Below are positions 9,263-18,600 of a DNA stretch of 64,000 nt, piece after piece; within the stretch, counting starts at the first letter, position 1, and every line of letters begins with the position of its first letter. The translations under genes were made by a program, and so were the position numbers. Source of the stretch: Acidimicrobiales bacterium (GTDB lineage Bacteria > Actinomycetota > Acidimicrobiia > Acidimicrobiales > Poriferisodalaceae); assembly GCA_009843525.1 (NCBI GenBank), contig VYDH01000031.1:1-64000 (forward strand). Direction: 5' to 3'. The notes below the pieces were generated by a model. It saw only the letters and a program-made list of their open reading frames with translations, did no database searches and was not told the origin of the DNA.

Positions 9263-10019
9263 GAGCGGGCTCCTCCGCATCAACAGGTGGATCGTCGAGG
9301 TCTTCCAGGCGAGTGCACGCTGCTTGTGCCGCGCGGCGCTCGGCAGCACGCTTGGTGGAACCCTCGCCGCGCCCCCAGACCTCATCGAGAATGCGCGCCG
9401 CAGCAACGAAGCGAGGGCGATGCGCGGGTCCCGAGCTCGATACGTCGTAGGTGGGCTCGGCGCCGAATTGCCGTGCCACGAGTTCCTGCAGCCGGTTCTT
9501 TGATTCACGCGTGCCCGGCTCGCTCGCCGCTTCGGCGAGACGCTCGCCCATCAGCCGCTCGACGATGTCGCGAGCAGCAGCGAGGCCGCCGTCGAGGAAC
9601 ACCGCGCCCAGCACCGCTTCGAGCCCATCGGCCAGGATCGACTCCTTGTCGGCGCCACCGGTCGCAGCCTCACCCTTGCCGAGCAGCAGCGCCGGTCCGA
9701 GCTCGCAGCGTCGAGCGGCTTCGGCCAACGCGCCCGCGTTCACCACGGCGGATCGCACCGCACTCAGGTCACCTGGTCCGAGATCAGGCCAGCGCGTCAC
9801 GGCAAGCTGGCAAACGCAGAGACCGAGCACGGCGTCGCCGAGGAACTCCAAGCGTTCGTTGGAGGCCGCCTGCGAGCCCGTCTGCTGTTCAACGCTGCGC
9901 TCATGGCACCAGCTCCGGTGCGACAGCGCCTCGGTCAGAAGTCCGGCGTCAGCAAAGCGATATCCGACACGCCTCTCAAAGCTGTCGTGCTCAGCGAGTT
10001 CGGCGACAGCGGCCTCCAC
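9255..10019 (-). CDS. rnc: Ribonuclease III
   Basis: Double-strand-specific endoribonuclease that processes rRNA precursors and structured mRNAs. The 254-residue product has the nuclease signature ERLEFLGDAVLGL, with the acidic catalytic residues, and a C-terminal double-stranded RNA-binding domain beginning KNRLQELVARQFG and ending KRAAERRAAQAA. Length is normal. The gene begins one base after acpP ends and overlaps the fpg-family gene at its 3' end, as part of the plsX-acpP-rnc-mutM-smc run. Confidence 0.95.
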   Translation of the reverse strand: MEAAVAELAEHDSFERRVGYRFADAGLLTEALSHRSWCHERSVEQQTGSQAASNERLEFLGDAVLGLCVCQLAVTRWPDLGPGDLSAVRSAVVNAGALAEAARRCELGPALLLGKGEAATGGADKESILADGLEAVLGAVFLDGGLAAARDIVERLMGERLAEAASEPGTRESKNRLQELVARQFGAEPTYDVSSSGPAHRPRFVAAARILDEVWGRGEGSTKRAAERRAAQAACTRLEDLDDPPVDAEEPAHG

Positions 10020-10020
10020 G

Positions 10021-10320
10021 TCAGCCGACGCGCTCCATCACATAGTCGATGGCATCGCGCACGGTCTTGAGGTCTTCGAGGTCTTCGTCTTCGATACGAA
10101 AGCCCACCGTGCGGTCGGACAGCTCCTCTTCCAGCGCCTCGACCAGTTCGATCAGTGCCAGCGAATCGGCACCGAGGTCATCTGCAAACGAGGACGACTC
10201 GGCGATCGCAGAAGGCTCCAGCTCCAAGATGTCGGCGAGCTGGTTGCGGATGAGATCGAAGACCTCCTCACGCTCGGGGGGACTCTGGCGCACATGAGTT
10301 TCGGCGGGCATGGCGGCCAC
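10021..10320 (-). CDS. acpP: Acyl carrier protein
   Basis: Carrier that holds growing fatty-acyl chains on a 4'-phosphopantetheine arm. The 99-residue product has the attachment motif GADSLALIELVEALEEE, with the DSL serine as the modified residue, in a four-helix acidic protein. It is about 20 residues longer than usual because of an N-terminal leader; a second ATG at 10311 would trim three residues. It lies four bases after plsX, so an acyl-carrier and an acyl-phosphate enzyme are made together. Confidence 0.94.
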   Translation of the reverse strand: MAAMPAETHVRQSPPEREEVFDLIRNQLADILELEPSAIAESSSFADDLGADSLALIELVEALEEELSDRTVGFRIEDEDLEDLKTVRDAIDYVMERVG

Positions 10321-10324
10321 GAGC

Positions 10325-11317
10325 CTACCGGTGGTCCCTAGGAGGCGACGGGAGGCTGACGGCCGCCAGCTCGCCCAGCAAGTCAGCCGCGACCAAACGA
10401 TGAGCGGCCCTGACGGCGCTCGTGATGGCTTTCGGGCTCGACGAACCGTGCGCGATCACACAGACTCCCCGCACACCGAGCAGCACCGCGCCGCCGATGT
10501 TGTCGGCGCTCATTTCGTCGGCGAGCGGTGCCAGCAGTCGAAGCGCTGCGGCGCCCGCCTCCCCGCCTTCGGCGAGACGCTCGAGAATCAGGCGCACGAA
10601 GAACGATGCCGTGCCTTCGAGCGACTTCAGCAGCACGTTGCCGGTGAAGCCGTCGGTGACCACGACATCCACGGGGCCGTCGAGGAGGTCGCCACCTTCG
10701 ACGTTGCCATAGAAATCGATCTCGTCGTCGGCCGCTAGCAGCTTGTGGGTCTCCTTGATGAGCAGGTTGCCCTTCTCGGGTTCCTCGCCGATCGAGAGCA
10801 AGCCGACGCTCGGCACCGCCACGCCGAAGCGGATGCGGCTGTAGGCCGAGCCCAGACGGGCGAACTGATGCAGCCATTGGGCGTCGCAGTCGGCCATCGC
10901 GCCCGAATCGAGCAGGACGCGGGCTGTGCGGCCGCCCGGCACGGGGAACGCAGTAGCTATGGCCGGCCGGGCAACGCCGGGCAAGCGCTTGAGCCTCAGC
11001 AGCGCCGCTGCCGCCACGGCACCGGTGTTTCCGGCGCTCACCACCGCAGAGGCCTCGCCGTCACGCACGGCGTTCGCAGCTCGGCTGATCGACGAGTCTC
11101 TCTTGGTCCGCACCGCGCGGCTCGGCTCCTCGGACATCTCGATGACCTCGGAAGCCTCGATGATGGGGAGCGACTCGCCGCCGGCAGCGGCAATGGCGTC
11201 ACGGCGGCCTACGAGGACGACATCGAGGCCCTCGCGCACGGCCTCCAGCGCCCCCTCCACGACAGCGGCGGGGGCGTCGTCGCCGCCCATTGCGTCCACG
11301 GCGACCGGCAGCGTCAT
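10325..11317 (-). CDS. plsX: Phosphate acyltransferase PlsX
   Basis: Converts acyl-ACP and phosphate to acyl-phosphate, the donor for PlsY in glycerophospholipid synthesis. The 330-residue product opens PVAVDAMGGDDAPAAVVEGAL and has the family's NTGA motif in VVSAGNTGAVAAAALLRL and VVTDGFTGNVLLKSLEG, with LLGVRGVCVIAHGSS near the end. Length and start are normal. It sits 34 bases after rpmF, giving the widespread rpmF-plsX-acpP order. Confidence 0.96.
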   Translation of the reverse strand: MTLPVAVDAMGGDDAPAAVVEGALEAVREGLDVVLVGRRDAIAAAGGESLPIIEASEVIEMSEEPSRAVRTKRDSSISRAANAVRDGEASAVVSAGNTGAVAAAALLRLKRLPGVARPAIATAFPVPGGRTARVLLDSGAMADCDAQWLHQFARLGSAYSRIRFGVAVPSVGLLSIGEEPEKGNLLIKETHKLLAADDEIDFYGNVEGGDLLDGPVDVVVTDGFTGNVLLKSLEGTASFFVRLILERLAEGGEAGAAALRLLAPLADEMSADNIGGAVLLGVRGVCVIAHGSSSPKAITSAVRAAHRLVAADLLGELAAVSLPSPPRDHR

Positions 11318-11351
11318 CAGCCCGGCCCCGAGGTCGCCATCCGGCCCAGCC

Positions 11352-11531
11352 CTAGGCGATATCGAGGGCCTGGCGACCGCCGTACCAACCGCACTGCCCG
11401 CAGACTCGGTGGGGCAGCTTTGCTGCGCCGCAGCGGGGGCACAGACTCCGTGGCGCCTCGGCGAGACGCCACGCCGCAGCGCGGCGCGAACGAGTCTTGC
11501 TCTTGGATGTCTTCTTCTTGGGGACTGCCAC
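11352..11531 (-). CDS. rpmF: 50S ribosomal protein L32
   Basis: Large-subunit ribosomal protein. The 59-residue product starts with a GTG at 11531, giving MAVPKKKTSKSKTRSRRA, the canonical L32 N-terminus. An in-frame ATG at 11573 adds 14 residues unlike any L32 and was not used. Two CxxC pairs, CPRCG and CGQCG, make it the zinc-binding form. It is 87 bases downstream of the DUF177 gene and 34 upstream of plsX. Confidence 0.95.
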   Translation of the reverse strand: MAVPKKKTSKSKTRSRRAAAWRLAEAPRSLCPRCGAAKLPHRVCGQCGWYGGRQALDIA

Positions 11532-11618
11532 CGTTCGGGCTCCTCGATCGGATCGACTCCACGAGCGGACCACGCAGCCTATCCATTAGCGCTCCCAAGC
11601 CGACCCCTCACGTCGAGT

Positions 11619-12179
11619 TCAGGACGGTTCGTCCATGCGGCCCCGCAGCGCCTCCAGCGCCTCCCAGCGCGGATCTGCGAGCTCCGCCGGGTCGCCTTCG
11701 GCCGCATCTTCGCGGGCCTCGGCGAGCTCTGCAGGAAGGTTCGGGCACGGCTCGGGATGCGGGCACCGGATGGCCTCGATGGGCAGCTGCAGCAGCACCG
11801 CCTCTCGCACCATCGGAGTGAGATCTGCATATTCGGGCCCGAGCCCATATTGCTCGCCTTCGCGAGGTTCGGCGGTGAATACCTCGCGGACCGCCGTCCG
11901 CACCTCCCCGTCGAGCGGCAGCCAGCAACGAGCGCACGGACCGGTCCAGGCAGCCGTGACCTCACCAGCGACGCTGAGGCCGCCGCCGATCAGTTCCAGC
12001 GCCAATGCCACCTCGACATCACTGTCGAGCGGCACTTCGACATCGGCAATGCACAGGGGGTCTCGTGATTCGGGGTCGAGCAGTTCTGACGCTGGCACGG
12101 TCGCAGACCACGCGAGCTGACCATCCGAAATCAACCGCAGGGGAACAGACAGGGACCGCTGGCGGTCCCTCTTGCTCAC
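11619..12179 (-). CDS. DUF177/YceD family protein
   Basis: Member of the YceD family, found almost always directly upstream of rpmF; in plants and E. coli relatives are linked to 23S rRNA accumulation. The 186-residue product shows the diagnostic cysteine pairs, GPCARCWLPL near residue 80 and CPHPEPCPNL near 145, and the central acidic EVFTAEP strand. It overlaps the preceding coiled-coil gene by four bases. The exact biochemical role is not established. Confidence 0.9.
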   Translation of the reverse strand: MSKRDRQRSLSVPLRLISDGQLAWSATVPASELLDPESRDPLCIADVEVPLDSDVEVALALELIGGGLSVAGEVTAAWTGPCARCWLPLDGEVRTAVREVFTAEPREGEQYGLGPEYADLTPMVREAVLLQLPIEAIRCPHPEPCPNLPAELAEAREDAAEGDPAELADPRWEALEALRGRMDEPS

Positions 12180-12949
12180 ATCTGATCCTGGTCGAACACC
12201 ACTGGATGAGTGTCGGGCGGACGGGTGTCGGGACCGCGGCCAGCCGGTCCGGATGCTCCACTGGCTACGGCATCTCCCCCGGCGTGCGGAAGCGGAGCGC
12301 TCGATGACGCAGGCGCCACGGGCGTCGCGGCACGCTTGCCGAGCTTTCGCCGAGCAGCCTGTACCGCGATCTGGACTTGGTCGACTGCGCTGGCGAACTG
12401 GGCGAGCTGCCGCTCGCAGTACTCGTCGACCTCGTGGCGGCGGCGACGGGTCTGGATTCGGGCATCGTCGAGCAGCTGGCGCGCACGGCGCTCGGCTGCA
12501 CGCACGACTTCGGTTCGCTGCACCATCTGCGCGACGCGGCTGCGCGCCTCATCGATGACCAGATTGGCGTCGACACGTGCCTGGGCAAGCACTTCATCAC
12601 GCTCGCGAAGCAGCCAGCGAGCTTGGCGCGTCTCGTCGGGCACGGCCGCCAGCGCAGACTCGAGCAGGGTCATCACCTCGTCCCGATTGATCATGACCGA
12701 GGTGGACAGTGGCATCGGGCGAGCGGCGTCGATGATCTCCATGGCCTCATGGATGAACTGCTCGGCCGTCACCGAGGCAGGGCGCGGAGCGAGCGTTGCC
12801 GGGCCACGAGCGTGCGGTGATATCGGCGTCTCCTCAGTGGTCGCCGCAGTCTCGAACGACGGCTGTCCGAACGGAGCCTGCGGCTGGGGCACTGCGGGGT
12901 GAACCCCCGACTGGGGCGGCGCCTCGACGCCCCCCTCGGACATGCTCAT
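12176..12949 (-). CDS. DivIVA-like coiled-coil protein
   Basis: Unnamed actinobacterial protein of 257 residues that resembles DivIVA/ATP-synthase-b-like coiled-coil proteins encoded next to coaD and the DUF177 gene, such as M. tuberculosis Rv2927c. Residues 1-55 are Pro/Ala-rich. Residues 60-200 form a long helical coiled coil, visible in RDEVLAQARVDANLVIDEA and RAAERRARQLLDDARIQTR. The tail is Pro/Gly/Asp-rich and probably disordered. There is no signal peptide or membrane segment. It overlaps both neighbours by four bases. A role in division or envelope organisation is inferred from the family only. Confidence 0.75.
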   Translation of the reverse strand: MSMSEGGVEAPPQSGVHPAVPQPQAPFGQPSFETAATTEETPISPHARGPATLAPRPASVTAEQFIHEAMEIIDAARPMPLSTSVMINRDEVMTLLESALAAVPDETRQARWLLRERDEVLAQARVDANLVIDEARSRVAQMVQRTEVVRAAERRARQLLDDARIQTRRRRHEVDEYCERQLAQFASAVDQVQIAVQAARRKLGKRAATPVAPASSSAPLPHAGGDAVASGASGPAGRGPDTRPPDTHPVVFDQDQM

Positions 12950-13437
12950 GTGCCCGCCTCCTGCGTGATGTGCTGTTGCAGTCGAGCGGCCACCGCGGGC
13001 GGGACGAGGTGCGAGCAGTCGCCGCCGAACTTGGTGATCTCCCGGATGTAGTTGGAAGCGATGAAGAGATGCTCGGTCCGCGGGGGGACGAAGACGGTCT
13101 CGATACCGGTGACCGATTGATTCATGTGCGCCATGCGCAACTCGGACTCGAAGTCGCTCTGGCTGCGAAGCCCCTTCACGATGACATCGGCACCGAGGCG
13201 CTGAGCAAGGTCCACGACCAGTTCTCCGAACTGCACCACCGAGACGTTGCCGAGATGGCGCGTCGCTTCGACGATCATGGCGACGCGCTCGTCATCGGAG
13301 AACAGGGGCGTGGCCTTGGCCGGATTCCGCATGGCCGCGACCGTGACCGAATCGAACAGCCGGGACGCCGCCGATATCACGTCGAGATGCCCGTTGTGCA
13401 CAGGATCGAACGAGCCTGGATACATCGCCATGACCAC
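12946..13437 (-). CDS. coaD: Phosphopantetheine adenylyltransferase
   Basis: Fourth enzyme of coenzyme A synthesis: transfers AMP from ATP to 4'-phosphopantetheine to form dephospho-CoA. The 163-residue product has the nucleotidyltransferase motif YPGSFDPVHNGHLD near the N-terminus and the second signature FIASNYIREI near residue 127. Length is normal. A second ATG two codons in (13431) is an equally possible start. Its 3' end overlaps the coiled-coil gene by four bases. Another CoA-pathway gene, coaA, lies at 57283. Confidence 0.96.
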   Translation of the reverse strand: MVMAMYPGSFDPVHNGHLDVISAASRLFDSVTVAAMRNPAKATPLFSDDERVAMIVEATRHLGNVSVVQFGELVVDLAQRLGADVIVKGLRSQSDFESELRMAHMNQSVTGIETVFVPPRTEHLFIASNYIREITKFGGDCSHLVPPAVAARLQQHITQEAGT

Positions 13438-13547
13438 CGAAAACGGTCCCTCCGGATCGATCCGTGTCCAGTGGGGCGACCGTACCGCGCCACGGTCGCG
13501 AATCGAGGGACCCTTCCCGCTGAGCCGAGGGTGAAGCGTGGCCCGGC

Positions 13548-13751
13548 TCAGCCTGCGGATTCGGTGTCGGGCACGATGAGATCCCAGCGGTCGCCGCAGT
13601 CAGCACAGCGGTAGGCGACGACATCTCCGGGCTGGAAGCCCCAGTCCGGCTCCGGCACGCTCAGCAGGCCGCAGCGGCCTCCGCAGTCGATGCAGGTGAT
13701 CTCGGCCGGTACGTCGGCTTCCCCTTCGCTGCTGCCCCCCGACGCCGTCAC
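13548..13751 (-). CDS. Small zinc-ribbon protein
   Basis: Unrecognised 67-residue acidic protein with two cysteine pairs, CIDCGGRCG (about 20-28) and RCADCGDRW (about 48-56), spaced as a zinc ribbon around the stretch PDWGFQPGDVVAYR. The layout suggests a small zinc-binding fold that might bind nucleic acid or a partner protein. It stands alone between coaD and a divergently transcribed membrane-protein gene. Two clear knuckles and a sensible ATG support a real gene, but no function can be assigned. Confidence 0.6.
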   Translation of the reverse strand: MTASGGSSEGEADVPAEITCIDCGGRCGLLSVPEPDWGFQPGDVVAYRCADCGDRWDLIVPDTESAG

Positions 13752-13829
13752 CTCCGCAGTGTCGCATCCCCCTGCACTGTGCGGACGGAGTGCCGGAAGT
13801 TGTCACACCCCCCTGCAAGAGTGCTGGAC

Positions 13830-14447
13830 ATGAGTTCACGAAGGCGAGGGCCGTGGGGATCCGACATCGTCGGCGTCGGAGTCTGCGTCGTCCTGTTCGG
13901 GCTGCTGCGAGGGTCGCCGCTCGGGTTCACCGAAGACCCGCAGGGCTTCTTGGCGTTCGCAGGTATCGCCGGCGGGCTCGTCGGCTGCCTCCAAGGCAGG
14001 CCCGACCGGCAACAGCGCACCGTCCGATTCTTCCAAGAGGTCCTCAACGGCGCCGGGGTGTTCATCGGCGTCTTCATCGCGGTGCTGTTGCAAGAGCCGC
14101 TGGGCGTGATCTTGGCGTCCGGCTTGATCGGCGGTGCAATCGCCCGCTACTACCAACTGCACCCAGGTCGGCACCACCAGCGTCTCGTCGCATGGAGTCG
14201 CACCCGCTTGGCCTGGGTGCACACCCGCTGCAGCATTCCCGCCTCGATCGTCGCTGCGGGCATCGCCCTGATGCTGGGGCTGCCGTCCGGTTCGATACTC
14301 GCGTTCGCACTCGCGACGGGCGTGGCAGTTCGCTTGCTCGGCAACCGATCAGGACGGCTCGGCGGCATCGCCGACTCCGTCGGCTACCGCGCTGGTGGCA
14401 CAGCGCGATGGCTCAAGGGCCAGGCAGTCCGACGAGAACGCCAGTGA
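13830..14447 (+). CDS. Multi-pass membrane protein, unknown
   Basis: The 205-residue product from the ATG at 13830 (MSSRRRGPWG) is strongly hydrophobic, with about five or six membrane segments, for example IVGVGVCVVLFGLL, FLAFAGIAGGLVGCL, GVFIGVFIAVLL and IVAAGIALMLGLPSG. Short basic loops and an Arg-rich C-terminus suggest an inner-membrane protein with a cytoplasmic tail. An in-frame ATG at 13779 would add 17 polar residues and is less likely. It precedes rsmD by under 50 bases. I do not recognise the family. Confidence 0.65.
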   Translation: MSSRRRGPWGSDIVGVGVCVVLFGLLRGSPLGFTEDPQGFLAFAGIAGGLVGCLQGRPDRQQRTVRFFQEVLNGAGVFIGVFIAVLLQEPLGVILASGLIGGAIARYYQLHPGRHHQRLVAWSRTRLAWVHTRCSIPASIVAAGIALMLGLPSGSILAFALATGVAVRLLGNRSGRLGGIADSVGYRAGGTARWLKGQAVRRERQ

Positions 14448-14495
14448 GTCTCGCCAAACCCAAGAATGCCGATTGGCAGGGCCTACGGTCATGGG

Positions 14496-15041
14496 GTGCG
14501 CATCGTCGGCGGCACGCTGGGCGGCCGCAAGCTGGAGTCACCCAGAACTGGTGCGAGTTCGATCCGACCTACCTCTGAGCGGGCTCGCGAGGCGATCTTC
14601 AACATGCTCACGAGCCTGCAATCCATGGACGGCATCGTGGTGCTCGACTTGTTCGCGGGCACCGGCGCCCTCGGCATGGAGGCACTTTCACGGGGCGCCG
14701 CACACGCCACGTTCGTAGACGCTGACGCCGCTGCTTGCCGGACTGTCACCTCGAACCTCGAGGCGCTCGACATAGCCGATAACGCCGCCGTCGTTCGATC
14801 CGATGTCTGGGGATTCTTGGCGAGGCACTCCAGCCCTGCTGATCTGGCTTTCGCCGACCCGCCCTATGTCTTCGATCGTTGGCGCGAGCTGCTCGAGTCC
14901 GTACCGGCTGACGTGCTGGTGTGCGAATCGGACCGCGAGATCGCACCCGGCATGCACACTGGCTGGCAGACCCACCGGGTCCGGCGTTACGGCACACCCG
15001 TCATCACGGTCCTGACCCGACGCATCGCCGACGGCGACTGA
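14496..15041 (+). CDS. rsmD: 16S rRNA (guanine966-N2)-methyltransferase RsmD
   Basis: Methylates G966 of 16S rRNA. The product has the RsmD start RIVGGTLGGRKLESP, the RPTSERAREAIFNML motif, the SAM-binding loop DLFAGTGALGMEALSRGA and the catalytic motif ADPPYVF. I place the start at the GTG at 14496, where homology begins; an in-frame ATG at 14466 adds ten residues and cannot be excluded. rsmD and coaD are usually adjacent, and here they are separated by about 1.1 kb with coaD on the other strand. Confidence 0.93.
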   Translation: MRIVGGTLGGRKLESPRTGASSIRPTSERAREAIFNMLTSLQSMDGIVVLDLFAGTGALGMEALSRGAAHATFVDADAAACRTVTSNLEALDIADNAAVVRSDVWGFLARHSSPADLAFADPPYVFDRWRELLESVPADVLVCESDREIAPGMHTGWQTHRVRRYGTPVITVLTRRIADGD

Positions 15042-15066
15042 CCGCCCAGCTCATGCGACCGGAGCG

Positions 15067-15507
15067 TCACGTATCGCCAAGGTGCTCGGGGTTCGCATTG
15101 AGGATTGCCTCGATGCGCGAGAGACGCTCTGCGTGATCCAGCAGGGTCGCGTTGACCTGCTCGAACCTCTCATCCATCCGTGCGAACCGCTCATCGAGGT
15201 CGTTGCGAACATCGGCGAGGCCGGTTTCAATCTTGTCGTCGAGGGCTCTGACGTCGCCGCGAACCTCGTGACGCAGTGAGTCGATGTCGTCGCGCAGCGA
15301 GTTGAAGTCGTCGCGCAGTGTGTTGAAGCCGATCACGGCCAAGGCGAATACGCCAGCGATGAGGGCTGCCACAACGGTGGACAGCATCGGGACCACCAAT
15401 GAGCGACGCTCGCGTTCAGCGGGCACTGCGGCAGGGCGAGTGGCCGCCTGCGGTTCTGCTGCCTCGGCCTCGTCGGGCGCAGCGTCGGCCTCGGCCTCGT
15501 TGGTCAT
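15067..15507 (-). CDS. Membrane-anchored coiled-coil protein
   Basis: Unrecognised 146-residue protein when read from the ATG at 15507 (MTNEAEADAA); an in-frame ATG at 15540 adds 11 residues. It has an acidic Ala-rich N-terminal region, one membrane segment near residues 40-60 (PMLSTVVAALIAGVFALAVIG), then a continuous coiled coil with heptad repeats such as LRDDFNSLRDDIDSLRHEV. The layout is that of a single-pass protein with a long C-terminal rod, possibly a self-associating scaffold. It ends tail to tail with rsmD. Proteins of this shape are common next to defence and surface genes, but no role can be assigned. Confidence 0.65.
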   Translation of the reverse strand: MTNEAEADAAPDEAEAAEPQAATRPAAVPAERERRSLVVPMLSTVVAALIAGVFALAVIGFNTLRDDFNSLRDDIDSLRHEVRGDVRALDDKIETGLADVRNDLDERFARMDERFEQVNATLLDHAERLSRIEAILNANPEHLGDT

Positions 15508-15636
15508 TGCTGCGATCGTACCCACGGCAACTCCTCGCATCGGTCAGCGCACACGCGCAGCCCTCCGCGGCGAACCTATGGACCCACCGTCGGCACGTTC
15601 AAGCTGTTTTCTCCGCCAACTACGATCCGCTGCGGC

Positions 15637-18600
15637 ATGGACGACTTCCTGATCGACCGCGATCCGCAGACATGGTCAGCGTTGTCAGGGCACCCGGCCT
15701 CGCTCGTGCCCTCGCACCTGTTCGTCCAGCCGGCGCCCGGCGGATTGGAGATCGCGGTCGTCACCGCAACTCGCAAGCCGACGGTCGGCGACCTGCGGAC
15801 GGCTTGGGCGACCAGGCGGCAGAGGCGCGCCACGCCGGTGCTGCTGATCGCGTTCTACCCGTCACCCGAGGCACCAGGCGGCGAGCGGGTGGCGTTGTGC
15901 GGACCGGTGGGCGAGCAACCGGTGGTGCATCTCGACGTCGAGACTTCCCAGGCCGAGCGCTTGGCCGAGGTCGCGCTGCGCGAGCCGAGCCACCATGCCG
16001 CGACCCGATTGCTGCTGGCCGCGCTGCCCGAGTTGGACTCGCCTATTGCAGGCTTGCGGAACTCGGGCCTGCTCGCGACACAGGAGCTCACCGCCGGTGT
16101 GCCGATGCGTGCCGACTGGGCATCTGCGCGCACCGCCTCGGGACGCTTGCTCGCTCATCGAGGTCGCCGGCTGATCGAAGGACTGGGCTACGGGATCGCC
16201 ACGCTCGCGACCAACGCGTCGGTGCTGACCGTTGCCGGCCGGCGCGAGGCCATCGCCGTGTTCTGCGACGACGGCGAGCCATTCGAGGCGCCTTCTGACC
16301 GGTTCGACGGCATGTCGCCCGTGTCACGGGCGCTGGCGCTCGCTGACCGCGAGAACGTCGACTGGGTGCTGCTCACCCGTGCCTCGGAGATCCGGCTGTA
16401 CTCAGCCCGACCCGGCGTCGGAGTGGGACGCAAGGGACGGGCCGAGACGTTCGTGGAGCTGAACCTGTCGCTGCTGGCATCTGAGCAGGCCGGCTATCTG
16501 AGTCTGCTGTTCGCTGCTGAGGCTGTCTCGGCAGGCGGCTCGCTGCACGACATCCTCAGCGACTCTGAGCGGTTTGCTGCTGATCTAGCCGAGCGACTGC
16601 GCAAGCGCGTCTACTTCGAAACCGTCCCCGCGCTGGCACGCGCGGTCTCCCGACGGTTGGGTGAGGGACAACGCGCCGGAGCGACCGATGCCGAGATCGG
16701 GGAAGGCGAACTCGACAACGCCTATGAGCAAGTGATGGTGATCTTGTTCCGGCTGCTGTTTGTGGCATATGCCGAGGACAAAGACCTGCTCCCCTACCGC
16801 AGCAACGGCCGCTATGCCGACCATTCCCTGACGCGCCTCGCGCAACGCCTTGCCGAAGCCGAACGCAGTGCCGCAGTGTCCTTCGACGACCGCGCCACCG
16901 ACCTGTGGGACGACGTGCGGGCGCTCTGGGATGCCGTCAACGGCGGCAACGACGACTGGGGCGTGCCGGCCTACAACGGCGGGCTGTTCTCCGACGACCC
17001 GGCAGTCAGCCCGACCGGCGCCGCCATTGCGGCGTTGCGGCTCACCAACGCCGAGTTCGGCCCTGCGCTCGCAGCCGCACTGGTGGACGACGGCCCGCAG
17101 GGGCTCGGCCCGGTGGATTTCCGCTCGCTGTCGGTCCGCGAGTTCGGCACGATCTATGAGGGACTGCTGGAGTCGAAGCTGTCGGTCGCTGCCGACGACC
17201 TGACCGTCAAGCAGGTCAGAGGCGCCGACCAGTACGTTCCCGCCGGCCCCGACGACGAGGTCGAGGTGGCCGCCGGCGCGGTCTACTTCGGCCACCGCTC
17301 CGGCGCCCGCAAGGCGACTGGGTCGTACTTCACCAAGCCGTTCGCCGTAGAGCACCTGCTCGACCACGCGCTCGAGCCGGCCCTCGATGACCACCTTGCC
17401 CGCCTCGACGTGCTGCGGGACGCCGACGACGACGCGGGTGTCGCATCAGCGTTCTTCGACTTCCGCTGCGCCGACATCGCCATGGGCTCGGCCCACTTCC
17501 TGGTGGCAGCGGTGGACCGGATCGAGGCGCGCCTGTCTGCGTGGCTGTCGTTGCACCCCGTGCCCGCTGTCACCGCCGAGCTGAGCCGGCTGCGAGACAC
17601 CGCCATGGATTCGCTCGGCGACCTCAGCGACGGTGTCGAGATCGAGACCGGCTCGCTGCTGCGACGGCAGATCGCGCGCCACTGCGTCTACGGCGTCGAC
17701 AAGAACCGCGTCGCCGTCGAGCTGGCGCGCTTGGCGATCTGGGTGCACACCTTCGTGCCCGGCCTGCCGCTGTCGTTCCTCGACCACAACTTCGTCCACG
17801 GCGACAGCCTCACTGGTGTGGCGTCGGCCGATGACGCTGCACTCGCGGTGCGACCGATAGGCGACACGTCGCAGCCGTCACTGTTTGTGCATCAACTCGA
17901 GAACATGCTCGATGCCGTCGCGGGGCCGCTGGAGCGTCTCGCCCGGCTGAACGATGCCGACAAGGCCGAGGTGGCCGCTGCGCGCGAGGCACACGCTGCT
18001 GCACGAGCAGCCGTCCGGACCATCGACGAGGTTTTCGACGTGGCAACGGCAGTGCGGGCTGGGATGATCGAGATTCAACGCGACTTCGACTTCGCCCCCG
18101 ACACGATCGCCGCTCTCGCCCACGAACAGCGCGTGCGCGATGCCATCGAGCATCTGCAACCCGTGCACTACCCCACGACTTGGCCCGAAGTGTTCTCGCG
18201 CGACACACGCAGCGGCTTCGACTGCCTCTTGGGCAACCCGCCATGGGAGAAGGTGGTGGTCGACCGCGAGGTCTGGTACGGCATGCACCTGCCCGGCGTG
18301 CGGTCGCTGCCGGTCGCGCGGCGACGCGAACGCATCGACAACTTGGAGGCCCACCGACCCGATCTGGCGGAGGAGTTCGAACGCGAGCGCGAGCGAGCCG
18401 AATTCCTCAAGCTGATCCTGCGCGCTGCGTTTCCGCGGCTCGGGACGGGTCAGACCGATCTCTACAAGGCATTCGCTTGGGCGAACCTGAACCTGTGCCG
18501 CCCCGGCGGCATGCTCGGCGTCGTGCTGCCTCGCACTGCGGTGTCCGACGCAGGCATGGCGAACTGGCGGCGCGAGATCGTGCACGCCACGGCAGCATTG